From Aricia agestis (lineage: Eukaryota; Arthropoda; Insecta; Lepidoptera; Lycaenidae), in assembly GCF_905147365.1 (NCBI RefSeq), contig NC_056420.1, positions 72,001 to 136,000 of the forward strand: a DNA stretch of 64,000 nt, written 5' to 3'. Below, one piece after another: positions 38,070-48,500 of the stretch. The notes under the pieces were generated by a model, which searched no databases, was not told where the DNA came from, and saw nothing but the letters and a program-made list of their open reading frames with translations. How positions within the stretch are numbered: position 1 is the first letter of the stretch; every line of letters begins with the position of its first letter. A program made the translations under genes and the position numbers.

Positions 38070-41000
38070 TTTTTTTTTTTTTTTTTTTTTTTGAGGAGGG
38101 GAAATACGTTACGTATCCCCCGCCCCCTCGGGGGAAGGGACGGGGGTATGTGGGACTCCCTCTCGAGGTTTACCCACTAAAACCCCCCCATGCCCTCCTT
38201 CCAGCCGTGAGATGCGGGTACTTTTCTAAGACTTCCGCGTTCTCACGGCCGTTTGCCGCATCCGGCACTACTCCGTTGCGGCGACTGGTGTTCTGCCGCC
38301 GCTTTTCTACACCGAGAGCTCCCCGGGCATCTAGGGAGCTTTCTTCTCGGGGCCCTTCGCGCGGGCGGTGATCCCCCGATCAACCGCCCACGGGCCTATG
38401 GCTCCACCTCCATGGCGGGCTGGGGCTGACTAACCCCAGCACCGCCGGCTCCAGGCTCTTTCGGCCGAGCCTTATCGGAGGGAGCTCCTCGTCTCTTCCG
38501 GCGCTTGGTGCTGGGGAGCGGCTTCTTCACTGTGATGCAGCCGCTGCTACCCAGCACGTGGTCTTTCTCTTTGCCGAGTGCCTCGCAGAAGAAGCAGTTG
38601 GGTTGCTTCTCCCGGCACTCGGCGGCCTTGTGCCCCGGCTTCCCACAGCGGAAGCAGTTCCGGCTGCGGTCCACCGGGCACTGGCATGTCGTCGCCAGGT
38701 GGCCGGTGTCAAGGCATCGGTAACACCGCTTAGGCCTCGCGGCCAGCAGTGTCACCTTCGCCGAGACCCAGCCCACTCGCAGCCGCCCCAAGCTGATCAG
38801 CTTCTTGGCTGCCGCGACGGGGACGCTCAGCCATAGCGAGCCATCGCCCCACCTTCCTTTCTTTATGGGGCCCGACCTGATGGATGTAGTCGGGCACCCC
38901 CCTTCTCTGGCAACCGCTTCTAGCACGTCGGCGGTTGTGGCCGAGTCGTCCAGCCCGGCGATGCGCATTTCTACGCATTTCGCCGGGCGACCGATCTTCG
39001 CCTCTTCCGGGTCCAGCACCTCCCGCATCTTTGCGGCGAGGGCGTCCGCTTTCTCGTTGGCGCCTTCACCAGGTATGGTGAGGACGCGCGCGCCGGTTTG
39101 GGCCTGACGGAAGCGGAACTCGAGCTTGTCGATGTTGAGTTCCACCATCCCGGCCGTTGCGGCGTCCTTCGCCTTTAAAAGGACGTCCTTATATGTGACC
39201 CCCTTCGCCGCGGCACTCTCCATCAGCGTGATGGTGATTGCCGCGGTTGCGGGGGCACGAAGTTTCGCCCTCTTCTTCTTTTTGGGGGCAGCTTTAGGAG
39301 TAGCCGCCCCGTTCTTCTTTTTAGGCCTGCGCGGACTGACGGTGGTCCACGGGGCCTCGGCGGGAGGGGCGTTAGTGTTCTGCCCCCCCTTAGCTGCCTC
39401 CTGAGCGGCCATTGATGGCCGCTTCTTCCTCTTCTTGTTGGGCTTCGAAGCCCTCTTCTCTGCGGGAGCAGCTGGCGGTTGTAAAGGAGCCGCCACGCCG
39501 CCTGCCGAACTCTCGTCCGGAGCTTTCACCGGTGCCGTCTTCTTCGGCTTCGCCGTCTTCTTCTTTGTCGCTGTTGGTGGGGCACCGGCTAATGAGTCAG
39601 CACCGTCCGCCGCCAGCGGCGGTCTTCTTCGGGGCTCCGGAAGGAGCCTGTCCTCCAAGCCGGCAATCCTTGCATTGAGCATGTTGCCGAAGGTCTCAAT
39701 GTTGGAACGTGAGACCTCCGACAACATCTTTTGCAGGTCGTCGGCTGCGGGTCCAGTGACGCGACGGCGGAGCTCCTCCAACTCCCGGCGCATCGCGTTC
39801 ACTTGGCGCAGAAGACGGTCGTTTTGCGCCTCCAGTGCCCGCATCTCCTCATTCTGACCGCGGCCCCTCATCTCGGTTACGGCCACCTTTATAGATGCGA
39901 CCGCCTCCTTGAGGGCCCGCTGGTAAGTCCCTTTCAGGTTGGAGGACCTTGTGGCGACCATGGTCACCATGTCTAAGGCCCTCTCTACGTCAGCTGCCAG
40001 GCCGGCGCTGGTCTGCTCCGAGTCCTCGTCCGGGGCAGGGCTTGAGCGGAGGGAGGCTCGCGCTTCCCTCGCCTCTCGCGCTTCCCGTGCCGCCCGGGCT
40101 ACCTCCTCGACTTTCGCCCTGAATGCAGCCCGGCGTTCCTCCTCCTTCTCCTTGTTAAGCTCTGCTTGAGCTCTTCCAAAGCCGACGTATTGGCCGGTAG
40201 TTGGTGGCCGGCCACGTCCCTTCTTTGCTTTGGGCACCGCCCCTTTACTGATGGGCGGCTCCATGTCATCGTCCGAGTTGCGCCTTTTCAGGTGCGTCCT
40301 AGCCGGTGGTATTGTAGGCAGGCCCTCGGAGTCCATCGATATGTCTGAGGCAGTATCGTCGGAGTCCGCGGGCCAGTCCTCGCTGTCACGTCCGGTGGAA
40401 TTGTCACGTCCTTGTGGAGGCGGCACGGAGAATTCGCGCATCACGTCGCGTAAAACGACGCGTGGTGAGCGCGTCAAATCCGTGCCGACCTCTTCGTCTC
40501 GTCCAGGTGGTATGCTGGGCTGCGTCCCGTGGACGTCCCGCCACCGCAGTACAGGCGGCAGATTGGGTAAGTCCCGGATCGGACAGCCCCGCTCCTTCTT
40601 TTTCTGCGCCAATCTCACAATCCGTTCCGACGCATTGGGTTGGTACACGGAGAAATCGACATCTTCGTCGGTCAAAGCGTCCGCCACCGGCGCGGTTAGG
40701 TGCGCCGGCTTCGGACAATCGCGCATAGTCGCGCCCTCTCCTTCTTTCGCCGCTGTAACGGCCCCCTTACCCTCCAACGCATTTTGTGCCGCCCCCGTAT
40801 ACGTGCGGCAGACTCCCGGCGAACCGGGAGTGCGGGATTCTCCAGTAGAACTGGTACCCGCCCGGGGAGAATTTTCAAAAGTGCGTGTCTCCATGTTTTG
40901 ATCTGTTAAGGGAGATTCTGCCCTAGTGCCCTTGCGACGTAAGCCACCTGCTCGCCACGCATCCCAAGGCCGGGCACCACAAACCGGGGATTAGGGACCC

Positions 41001-41284
41001 ACGGGTCCATCCATCCACAAACACACACACATTTGGACGCAGAAACACACGCTGATGTAAAGAAGAGTTAACCAAAATGAGAAAGATAGCGTAGAGAAGG
41101 TGGTGAAAAGATAGACAAAATAAAATAAACAACAAACGAAGAGTAAACTATAAAAAGAGAGAAAGACAGGAAAGACCGGCGTTCAGCCATCCTGGATACG
41201 TCACTCCGTGTAAAGGGCGGGGCGGCGCACCCAGGCGCCCAGGGACACGAACGTGGACGGACCGGTATCGCCCCCATCGGGGGG
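38070..41284 (-). mobile_element. Gag-only telomeric retrotransposon G5
   Basis: A poly(A) tract (38,070-38,092), 3' tip GAGGAGGGGAAATACGTTACG, GC hairpin, complete ORF1, and a 5' leader of about 390 bp with CA-rich and A-rich stretches. The 5' end is CATCGGGGGG next to CCTAA repeats. No ORF2. Confidence 0.92.
38396..40894 (-). CDS. ORF1 Gag-like protein of G5, 832 aa
   Basis: The frame runs from METRTFENSPRAG to AMEVEP. It has AT-hook-like KKGRGRPPTTGQYVG, a coiled coil (ALEAQNDRLLRQVNAMRREL) and basic Lys/Ala/Pro linkers. The RRM-like part (EMRIAGLDDSATTADVLEAV) precedes three CCHC knuckles (CYRCLDTGHLATTC, CFRCGKPGHKAAEC, CFFCEALGKEKDHVLGSSGC). No stops or shifts. Closest to G6 in both halves. 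Confidence 0.93.
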   Translation of the reverse strand: METRTFENSPRAGTSSTGESRTPGSPGVCRTYTGAAQNALEGKGAVTAAKEGEGATMRDCPKPAHLTAPVADALTDEDVDFSVYQPNASERIVRLAQKKKERGCPIRDLPNLPPVLRWRDVHGTQPSIPPGRDEEVGTDLTRSPRVVLRDVMREFSVPPPQGRDNSTGRDSEDWPADSDDTASDISMDSEGLPTIPPARTHLKRRNSDDDMEPPISKGAVPKAKKGRGRPPTTGQYVGFGRAQAELNKEKEEERRAAFRAKVEEVARAAREAREAREARASLRSSPAPDEDSEQTSAGLAADVERALDMVTMVATRSSNLKGTYQRALKEAVASIKVAVTEMRGRGQNEEMRALEAQNDRLLRQVNAMRRELEELRRRVTGPAADDLQKMLSEVSRSNIETFGNMLNARIAGLEDRLLPEPRRRPPLAADGADSLAGAPPTATKKKTAKPKKTAPVKAPDESSAGGVAAPLQPPAAPAEKRASKPNKKRKKRPSMAAQEAAKGGQNTNAPPAEAPWTTVSPRRPKKKNGAATPKAAPKKKKRAKLRAPATAAITITLMESAAAKGVTYKDVLLKAKDAATAGMVELNIDKLEFRFRQAQTGARVLTIPGEGANEKADALAAKMREVLDPEEAKIGRPAKCVEMRIAGLDDSATTADVLEAVAREGGCPTTSIRSGPIKKGRWGDGSLWLSVPVAAAKKLISLGRLRVGWVSAKVTLLAARPKRCYRCLDTGHLATTCQCPVDRSRNCFRCGKPGHKAAECREKQPNCFFCEALGKEKDHVLGSSGCITVKKPLPSTKRRKRRGAPSDKARPKEPGAGGAGVSQPQPAMEVEP

Positions 41285-41326
41285 AACCTAACCTAACCTA
41301 ACCTAACCTAACCTAACCTAACCTAA

Positions 41327-41328
<2 letters not shown>
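41285..41328. repeat. Telomeric repeat block (CCTAA)n
   Basis: Almost nine units, followed by 55 T, the longest poly(A) tract in the window. Confidence 0.97.
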
Positions 41329-41384
<56 letters not shown>

Positions 41385-44300
41385 AGGAGGGGAAATACGT
41401 TACGTATCCCCCACCCCTTCGGGGGAAGGGGCGGGGGTATGTGGGACTCCCTACACGAGGTTTACCCACTAAAACCCCCCCATGCCCTCCTTCCGGCCAT
41501 CGTGGGGCGCGGGCACTAATTATAGACTTCCGCACCCCACACGGCCGTTCGCCGCATCCGGCACTACTCCGTTGCGGCGGCTGGTGTTCTGCCGCCGCCT
41601 TTCTTCACCGAGAGCTCCCCGGGCATCTAGGGAGCTTCCTTCTCGGGGCCCTTCGCGCGGGCGGTGATCCCCCGATCAACCGCCCACGGGCCTATGGCTC
41701 CACCTCCATGGCGGGCTGGGGCTGACTAACCCCAGCACCACCGGCTCCAGGCTCTTTTGGCCGAGCCTTTTCGGAGGGAGCTCCGCGTCTCTTCCGGCGC
41801 TTGGTGCTGGGGAGCGGCTTCGCAGTGACGCAGCCGCTACTACCCAGCACATGGTCCTTGTCCTTGCCGAGTGCCTCGCAGAAGAAGCAATTGGGCTGCT
41901 TCTCCCGGCACTCGGCTGCCTTGTGCTCCGGCTTCCCACAGCGGAAACAGTTCCGGCTGCGATCCACCGGGCACTGGCATGTCGTCGCCAGGTGGCCGGT
42001 GTCGAGGCATCGGTAACACCGCTTGGGCCTCGCGGCCAGCAGTGTCACCTTAGCCGACACCCAGCCAACTTGCAGCCGCTTCAAGCTGATGAGCTTTTTG
42101 GCGGCCGCAACGGGGACGCTCAGCCAGACAGAGCCGTCGCCCCACCTTCCTTTCCTTATTGGGCCCGACCTGATGGAGTTGGCCGGGCACCCACCTTCTC
42201 TAGACACCGCCTCGATGACCTCGGCTGTCGTAGCTGAGTCGTCCAGCCCGGCGATACGCATTTCCACGCATTTCGCCGGGCGTCCGACTTTTACAACGTC
42301 AGGGTCGAGAACTTCCCTCAGCTTCTCAGCGAGGGAGTCCGCCTTTTCTTGGGCGCCCTCACCAGGAATGGTGAGGACGCGCGCACCGGTCTGAGCTAGA
42401 CGGAAGCGGAGCTGGAGCTTTTGGATGTCCAGCTCTGCCAGTCCGCTGGTCGTCACCGCGTTCTTAGCCTTTAAAAGGACGTCACTGTATTTGACGCCCT
42501 TCTCCGCGGCGTTCTTCCCCAACGTGAGAGTGATCGCCGCGGTGGCTGGAGCACGGAGCTTGGCCTTCCTCTTCTTCTTTCTTGGGGCGGCTTTAGCTGA
42601 AGTAGCCACCCCTGTCTTCTTCTGCCTGCGCGGGCCAACTGTGGTCCACGGGGCCTCAACGGGAGGGGCGTTGGTGTTCTGCCCCCCCTTTGCCGCCTCT
42701 TGAGCGGCCATTGATGGCCGCTTCTTCTTCTTCTTCCTTTTGGACTTTGTAGCCCCCTTCTCTGCAGGCGCAGCCGGCGGCTGTAAATGGACCGCCGCGC
42801 TGCCTGCCGAACTCTCGTCCGGTGCCTTGGCCGTTGCCGACTTCTTCGGCTTCGGCGTCTTCTTGGAAGCCGCTGTTGGTGGGGCGCCGGATGATGGACC
42901 AGCACCGTCCGCCGCCAGCGGCGGTCTTCTCCGAGGCTCGGGCAAGAGCCTATCTTCCAGGCCGGCGAGCCGTGCATTCAGCATGTTGCCGAAGGTCTCG
43001 ATATTGGAGCGCGAGACCTCCGACAACATCCTCTGCAGATCGTCAGGTGCGGGCCCAGTCACGCGACGCCGCAGGTCCTCTAGCTCCCGACGCATCGCAT
43101 TGACTTGGCGCAGGAGGCGATCGTTCTGCTCCTCCAGTGCCCGTATTTCAGCCGTTTGACCGCGGCCCCTCATCTCCGTGACGGCCGCTTTTATGGATGC
43201 GACCGCCTCCTTGAGGGCCCGCTGGTACGTGCCCTTCAAGTTGGAGGACCTTGTAGCGACCATCGTCACCATTTCCAAGGCCCTCTCTACGCTACCCGCC
43301 AGGGCCGCGCTCGTCTGCTCCGTGTCTTCTGCAGTCAGGGCTGGGCTTGCGCGAAGGGAGGCTCGCGCCTCTCTCGCCTCCCGCTCCTCCCGCGCCGCCC
43401 GGGCTACCTCTTCGACTTTCGCCCTGAATGCAGCCCGGCGTTCTTCCTCCTTTTCCCGCCTTAGGTCCTCTTGGGCCTTAGCTAGGCCGACGTATTGGCC
43501 GGTCGTTGGTGGCCGGCCACGTCCCTTCTTAGCCTTGGGCACCGCTCCTCTACCAAGGGGCGGCGCCTTGTCATCTTCCGGGATTCGCCGTTTGCGGCGT
43601 GTCCTTTCCGGGTCTGTGGGCAAGCCCTCGGAGTCCATCGACACGTCGGATGTCATGTCGTCGGAGTCCAAGGGCCAGTCCTCACTGTCGTCTCCGGTAT
43701 CGTCTCGTCCTTGGGGAGGCGGTAGGGAGAATTCACGCATCACGTCGCGCAGAACGACGCGAGGCGAGCGCGTCAACTCCCTACGTTCCTCTTCGTCATG
43801 TCCGGTAGGAGTAGGATCGCGGGGCTGCGTCCCGAGAACATCCCGGTACTGCAGCACAGGCGGCAGGTCGGGTAAGTCCCGGATTGGACAGCCCCGCTCC
43901 TTCTTTCTTTGAGCCAGTCTTTTCACCCGCTCTACGCCATTAGGCTGGTAGACGGAGAAATCCACGTCTTCGTCCGTAATTGCGTCCGCCGCCGGCGCGG
44001 TTAGGTGCGCCGGTTTCGGACATTCGCGCGTTGTCGCGCCTTCTCCTTCTTTCGCCGTTGCAACGGCCCCCTTACCCTCACACGCAGTTGGTGCCGCCCC
44101 CGTATACGTGCGGCAGACTCCCGGCGAACCGGGAGTGCGGGATTCTCCAGTGGAACTGGTACCCGCCCGGGGAGTATTTTCCAATTTGCGTTTCTCCATA
44201 TTGTGATCTTTAGAGGGAGATTCTGCCCTGGTGCCCTTGCGACGTAAGCCACCTGCTCGCCATTCATCCCAAGGCCGAGCACCACAAACCGGGGATTAGG

Positions 44301-44581
44301 GACCCACGGGTCCATCCATCTCACAAACACACACACATATAGACGCAGAAACACACGCTGATGTAGAGAAGAGTTAACCAAAATAAGAAGAATAGGGTAG
44401 AAAAGGTGATGAAAAGATAGACAAAATAAAATAAACAACAAACGAAGAGTAAACTATAAAAAGAGAGAAAGACAGGAAAGACCGGCGTTCAGCCATCCTG
44501 GATACGTCACTCCGTGTAAAGGGCGGGGTGGCGTACCCAGGCGCCCAGGGACACGAACGTGGACGGACCGGTATCGCCCCC
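41329..44581 (-). mobile_element. Gag-only telomeric retrotransposon G6, innermost copy
   Basis: A poly(A) tract (41,329-41,383), 3' UTR with GC hairpin, complete ORF1, and a leader of about 380 bp nearly identical to that of G5. The 5' end GGTATCGCCCCC lies next to the last CCTAA block before the subtelomeric satellites. No ORF2. Confidence 0.92.
41692..44199 (-). CDS. ORF1 Gag-like protein of G6, 835 aa
   Basis: The frame runs from MEKRKLENTPRAG to AMEVEP without disruption. Domains are as in G5, with the same three knuckles (second one CFRCGKPEHKAAEC) and the motif KKGRGRPPTTGQYVG. The C-terminal tail (KRRKRRGAPSEKARPKEPG) is intact here and shows what is lost in G2. Expected to bind element RNA. 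Confidence 0.93.
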   Translation of the reverse strand: MEKRKLENTPRAGTSSTGESRTPGSPGVCRTYTGAAPTACEGKGAVATAKEGEGATTRECPKPAHLTAPAADAITDEDVDFSVYQPNGVERVKRLAQRKKERGCPIRDLPDLPPVLQYRDVLGTQPRDPTPTGHDEEERRELTRSPRVVLRDVMREFSLPPPQGRDDTGDDSEDWPLDSDDMTSDVSMDSEGLPTDPERTRRKRRIPEDDKAPPLGRGAVPKAKKGRGRPPTTGQYVGLAKAQEDLRREKEEERRAAFRAKVEEVARAAREEREAREARASLRASPALTAEDTEQTSAALAGSVERALEMVTMVATRSSNLKGTYQRALKEAVASIKAAVTEMRGRGQTAEIRALEEQNDRLLRQVNAMRRELEDLRRRVTGPAPDDLQRMLSEVSRSNIETFGNMLNARLAGLEDRLLPEPRRRPPLAADGAGPSSGAPPTAASKKTPKPKKSATAKAPDESSAGSAAVHLQPPAAPAEKGATKSKRKKKKKRPSMAAQEAAKGGQNTNAPPVEAPWTTVGPRRQKKTGVATSAKAAPRKKKRKAKLRAPATAAITLTLGKNAAEKGVKYSDVLLKAKNAVTTSGLAELDIQKLQLRFRLAQTGARVLTIPGEGAQEKADSLAEKLREVLDPDVVKVGRPAKCVEMRIAGLDDSATTAEVIEAVSREGGCPANSIRSGPIRKGRWGDGSVWLSVPVAAAKKLISLKRLQVGWVSAKVTLLAARPKRCYRCLDTGHLATTCQCPVDRSRNCFRCGKPEHKAAECREKQPNCFFCEALGKDKDHVLGSSGCVTAKPLPSTKRRKRRGAPSEKARPKEPGAGGAGVSQPQPAMEVEP

Positions 44582-44623
44582 AACCTAACCTAACCTAACC
44601 TAACCTAACCTAACCTAACCTAA
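44582..44623. repeat. Innermost telomeric repeat block (CCTAA)n
   Basis: About eight units. It marks the boundary between the telomeric mosaic and the subtelomeric satellites; no CCTAA array is seen to its right. Confidence 0.97.
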
Positions 44624-45561
44624 AACGGTGCAGTTCTCTACTAAAACTGTACAGTTTTCTACTAAAACTGTGCTGTTCTTTAAAAATAACTGTACAGTTC
44701 TATACAAAAAAATGGTACAGTTCTCTACTAAAACTGTACATTTTTCTACAAAAACTGTACAGTTCTCTACTAAAACTGTACAGTTCTCTACTTAAACTGT
44801 GCAGTTCTTTACAAAAAAACTGTGCAGTTCTCTACTAAAACTCTACAGTTCTCTACTTAAACTGTGCAGTTCTTTACAAAAAAACTGTACAGTTTTCTGC
44901 TAAAACTATGCAGTTCTCTACTAAAACTGAGAAGTTCTTTACAAAATACTGTGCAGATCTCTACGAAAGCTGTACAGTTTCCTTAAAAAACTGTACAGTT
45001 CTCTACTAAAACTGTGCAGTTTTCTACTGAAACTGTACAGTTTTCTACTAAAACTGTGCTTTTCTTTAAAAATAACTGTACAGTTCTATACAAAAAACTG
45101 TACAGTTCTCTACTAAAACTGTACATTTTTCTACAAAAACTGTATAGTTCTCTACTTAAACTGTGCAGTTCTCTACTAAAACTCTACAGTTTTCTACTAA
45201 AACTGTGCAGACCTCTACGAAAGCTGTACAGTTTCCTTAAAAAACTGTACAGTTCTCTACTAAAACTGTGCAGTTTTCTACTGAAACTGTACAGTTTTCT
45301 ACTAAAACTGTGCTGTTCTTTAAAAATAACTGTACAGTTCTATACAAAAAAACGGTACAGTTCTCTACTAAAACTGTACATTTTTCTACAAAAACTGTAC
45401 AGCTCTCTACTAAAACTGTACAGTTCTCTACTAAAACTGTACAGTTCTCTACTTAAACTGTGCAGTTCTTAACAAAAAAACTGTACAGTTTTCTACTAAA
45501 ACTGTACAGTTCTCTACTAAAACGGTGCAGTTTTCTACTGAAACTGTACAGTTTTCTACTA
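44624..45561. repeat. 21-bp tandem repeat with 254-bp higher-order period
   Basis: Degenerate copies of CTGTACAGTTCTCTACTAAAA fill the interval, with variants such as CTGTGCAG and indels. The core CTGTACAG is palindromic. A longer pattern (GCTGTACAGTTTCCTTAAAA onward) recurs at 44,969 and 45,223, giving a 254-bp higher-order unit. Because 21 is divisible by three, the array has long open frames coding a seven-residue repeat, but there is no sign of a gene. Confidence 0.92.
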
Positions 45562-48500
45562 TCGGACACTAGTTTTCAATTTCAACTTATGCAATATGCA
45601 TATGTGATTCACTACAAGCTACGTATACGGGATGTATTGAGCACACCAGATTTCATCAGGTCGAAAGTTCGGTTCGACTCATAATTCGGATACGGTCGGA
45701 CACTAGTTTTCAATTTCGACTTATGCAATATGCATATTATGTGATTCACTACAAGCTACGTATACGGGATGTATTGAGCACACCAGTTTTCGTCAGGTCG
45801 AAAATTTGGTTCGACTCATAATTCGGATACGGTCGGACACTAGTTTTTAATTTCGACTTATGCAATATGCATATGTGATACACTTCAAGCTACGTATACG
45901 GGATGTATTGAACACACCAGATTTCGTCAGGTCGAAAGTTCAGTTCGACTCATAATTCGGATACGGTCGGACACTAGTTTTCAATTTCGACTTATGCAAT
46001 TTGCATATGTGATTCACTACAAGCTACGTATACGGGATGTATTGAGCACACCAGATTTCGTCAGGTCGAAAGTTCGGTTCGACTCATAATTCGGATACGG
46101 TCGGACACTAGTTTTCAATTTCGACTTATGCAATATGCATATGTGATTCACTACAAGCTACGTATACGGGATGTATTGAGCACACCAGATTTCATCAGGT
46201 CGAAAGTTCGGTTCGACTCATAATTCGGATACGGTCGGACACTAGTTTTCAATTTCGACTTATGCAATATGCATATGTGATACACTTCAAGCTACGTATA
46301 CGGGATGTATTGAACACACCAGATTTCGTCAGGTCGAAAGTTCAGTTCGACTCATAATTCGGATACGGTCGGACACTAGTTTTCAATTTCGACTTATGCA
46401 ATTTGCATATGTGATTCACTACAAGCTACGTATACGGGATGTATTGAGCACACCAGATTTCGTCAGGTCGAAAGTTCGGTTCGACTCATAATTCAGATAC
46501 GGTCGGACACTAGTTTTCAATTTCGACTTATGCAATATGCATATGTGTTTCACTACAAGCTACGTATACGGGATGTATTGAGCACACCAGTTTTCGTCAG
46601 GTCGAAAGTTCGGTTCGACTCATAATTCGGATACGGTCGGACACTAGTTTTCAATTTCGACTTATGCAATATGCATATGTGATTCCCTAAAAGCTACGTA
46701 TACGGGATGTATTGAGCACACCAGATTTCGTCAGGTCGAAAGTTCGATTCGACTCATAATTCGGATACGGTCGGACACTAGTTTTCAATTTCGACTTATG
46801 CAATATGCATATGTGTTTCACTACAAGCTACGTATACGGGATGTATTGAGCACACCAGATTTCGTCAGGTCGAAAGTTCGGTTCGACTCATAATTCGGAT
46901 ACGGTCGGACACTAGTTTTCAATTTCGACTTATGCAATATGCATATGTGATTCACTACAAGCTACGTATACGGGATGTATTGAGCACACCAGTTTTCGTC
47001 AGGTCGAAAGTTCGGTTCGACTCATAATTCGGATACGGTCGGACACTAGTTTTCAATTTCGACTTATGCAATATGCATATGTGATTCACTACAAGCTACG
47101 TATACGGGATGTATTGAGCACATCAGTTTTCGTCAGGTTGAAAGTTCGGTTCGACTCATAATTCGGATACGGTCGGACATTGGTTTTCAATTTCGACTTA
47201 TGCAATATGCATATGTGATTCACTACATGCTACGTATACGGGATGTATTGAGCACATCAGTTTTCGTCAGGTTGAAAGTTCGGTTCGACTCATAATTCGG
47301 ATACGGTCGGACACTAGTTTTCAATTTCGACTTATGCAATATGCATATGTGATTCACTACAAGCTACGTATACGGGATGTATTGAGCACACCAGATTTCG
47401 TCAGGTCGAAAGTTCGGTTCGACTCATAATTCGGATACGGTCGGACACTAGTTTTCAATTTCGACTTATGCAATATGCATATGTGATTCACTACAAGCTA
47501 CGTATACGGGATGTATTGAGCACACCAGATTTCGTCAGGTCGAAAGTTCGGTTCGACTCATAATTCGGATACGGTCGGACACTAGTTTTCAATTTCGACT
47601 TATGCAATATGCATATGTGATTCACTTCAAGCTACGTATACGGGATGTATTGAGCACACCAGATTTCGTCAGGTCGAAAGTTCGGTTCGACTCATAATTC
47701 GGATACGGTCGGACACTAGTTTTCAATTTCGGCTTATGCAATACGCATATATTGTGATTCACTACAAGCTACGTATACGGGATGTATTGAGCACAACAGT
47801 TTTCGTCAGGTCGAAAGTTCGGTTCGACTCATAATTCGGATACGGTCGGACACTAGTTTTCAATTTCGACTTATGCAATATGCATATGTGATTCACTACA
47901 AGCTACGTATACGGGATGTATTGAACACACCAGATTTCGTCAGGTCGAAAGTTCGGTTCGACTCATAATTCGGATACGGTCGGACATTAGTTTTCAATTT
48001 CGACTTATGCAATATGCATATGTGATTCACTTCAAGCTACGTATACGGGATGTATTGAGCACACCAGATTTCGTCAGGTCGAAAGTTCGGTTCGACTCAT
48101 AATTCGAATATGGTCGGACACTAGTTTTCAATTTCGACTTATGCAATATGCATATGTGATTCACTTCAGGCTACGTATACGGGATGTATTGAGCACACTA
48201 GTTTTCGTCAGGTCGAAAGTTCGGTTCGACTCATAATTCGGATACGGTCAGACACTAGTTTTCAATTTCGACTTATGCAATATGCATATGTGATTCACTA
48301 CAAGCTACGTATACGGGATGTATTGAGCACACCAGATTTCGTCAGGTCGAAAGTTCGGTTCGACTCATAATTCGGATACGGTCGGACACTAGTTTTCAAT
48401 TTCGACTTATGCAATATGCATATGTGATTCACTACAAGCTACGTATACGGGATGTATTGAACACACCAGATTTCGTCAGGTCGAAAGTTCGGTTCGACTC

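Noticed and set aside
45014..45472. 152-codon frame with a seven-residue LYSSLLK-type repeat
   Set aside because: It is a consequence of a 21-bp tandem repeat, with no start context, flanking gene structure or non-repetitive part.
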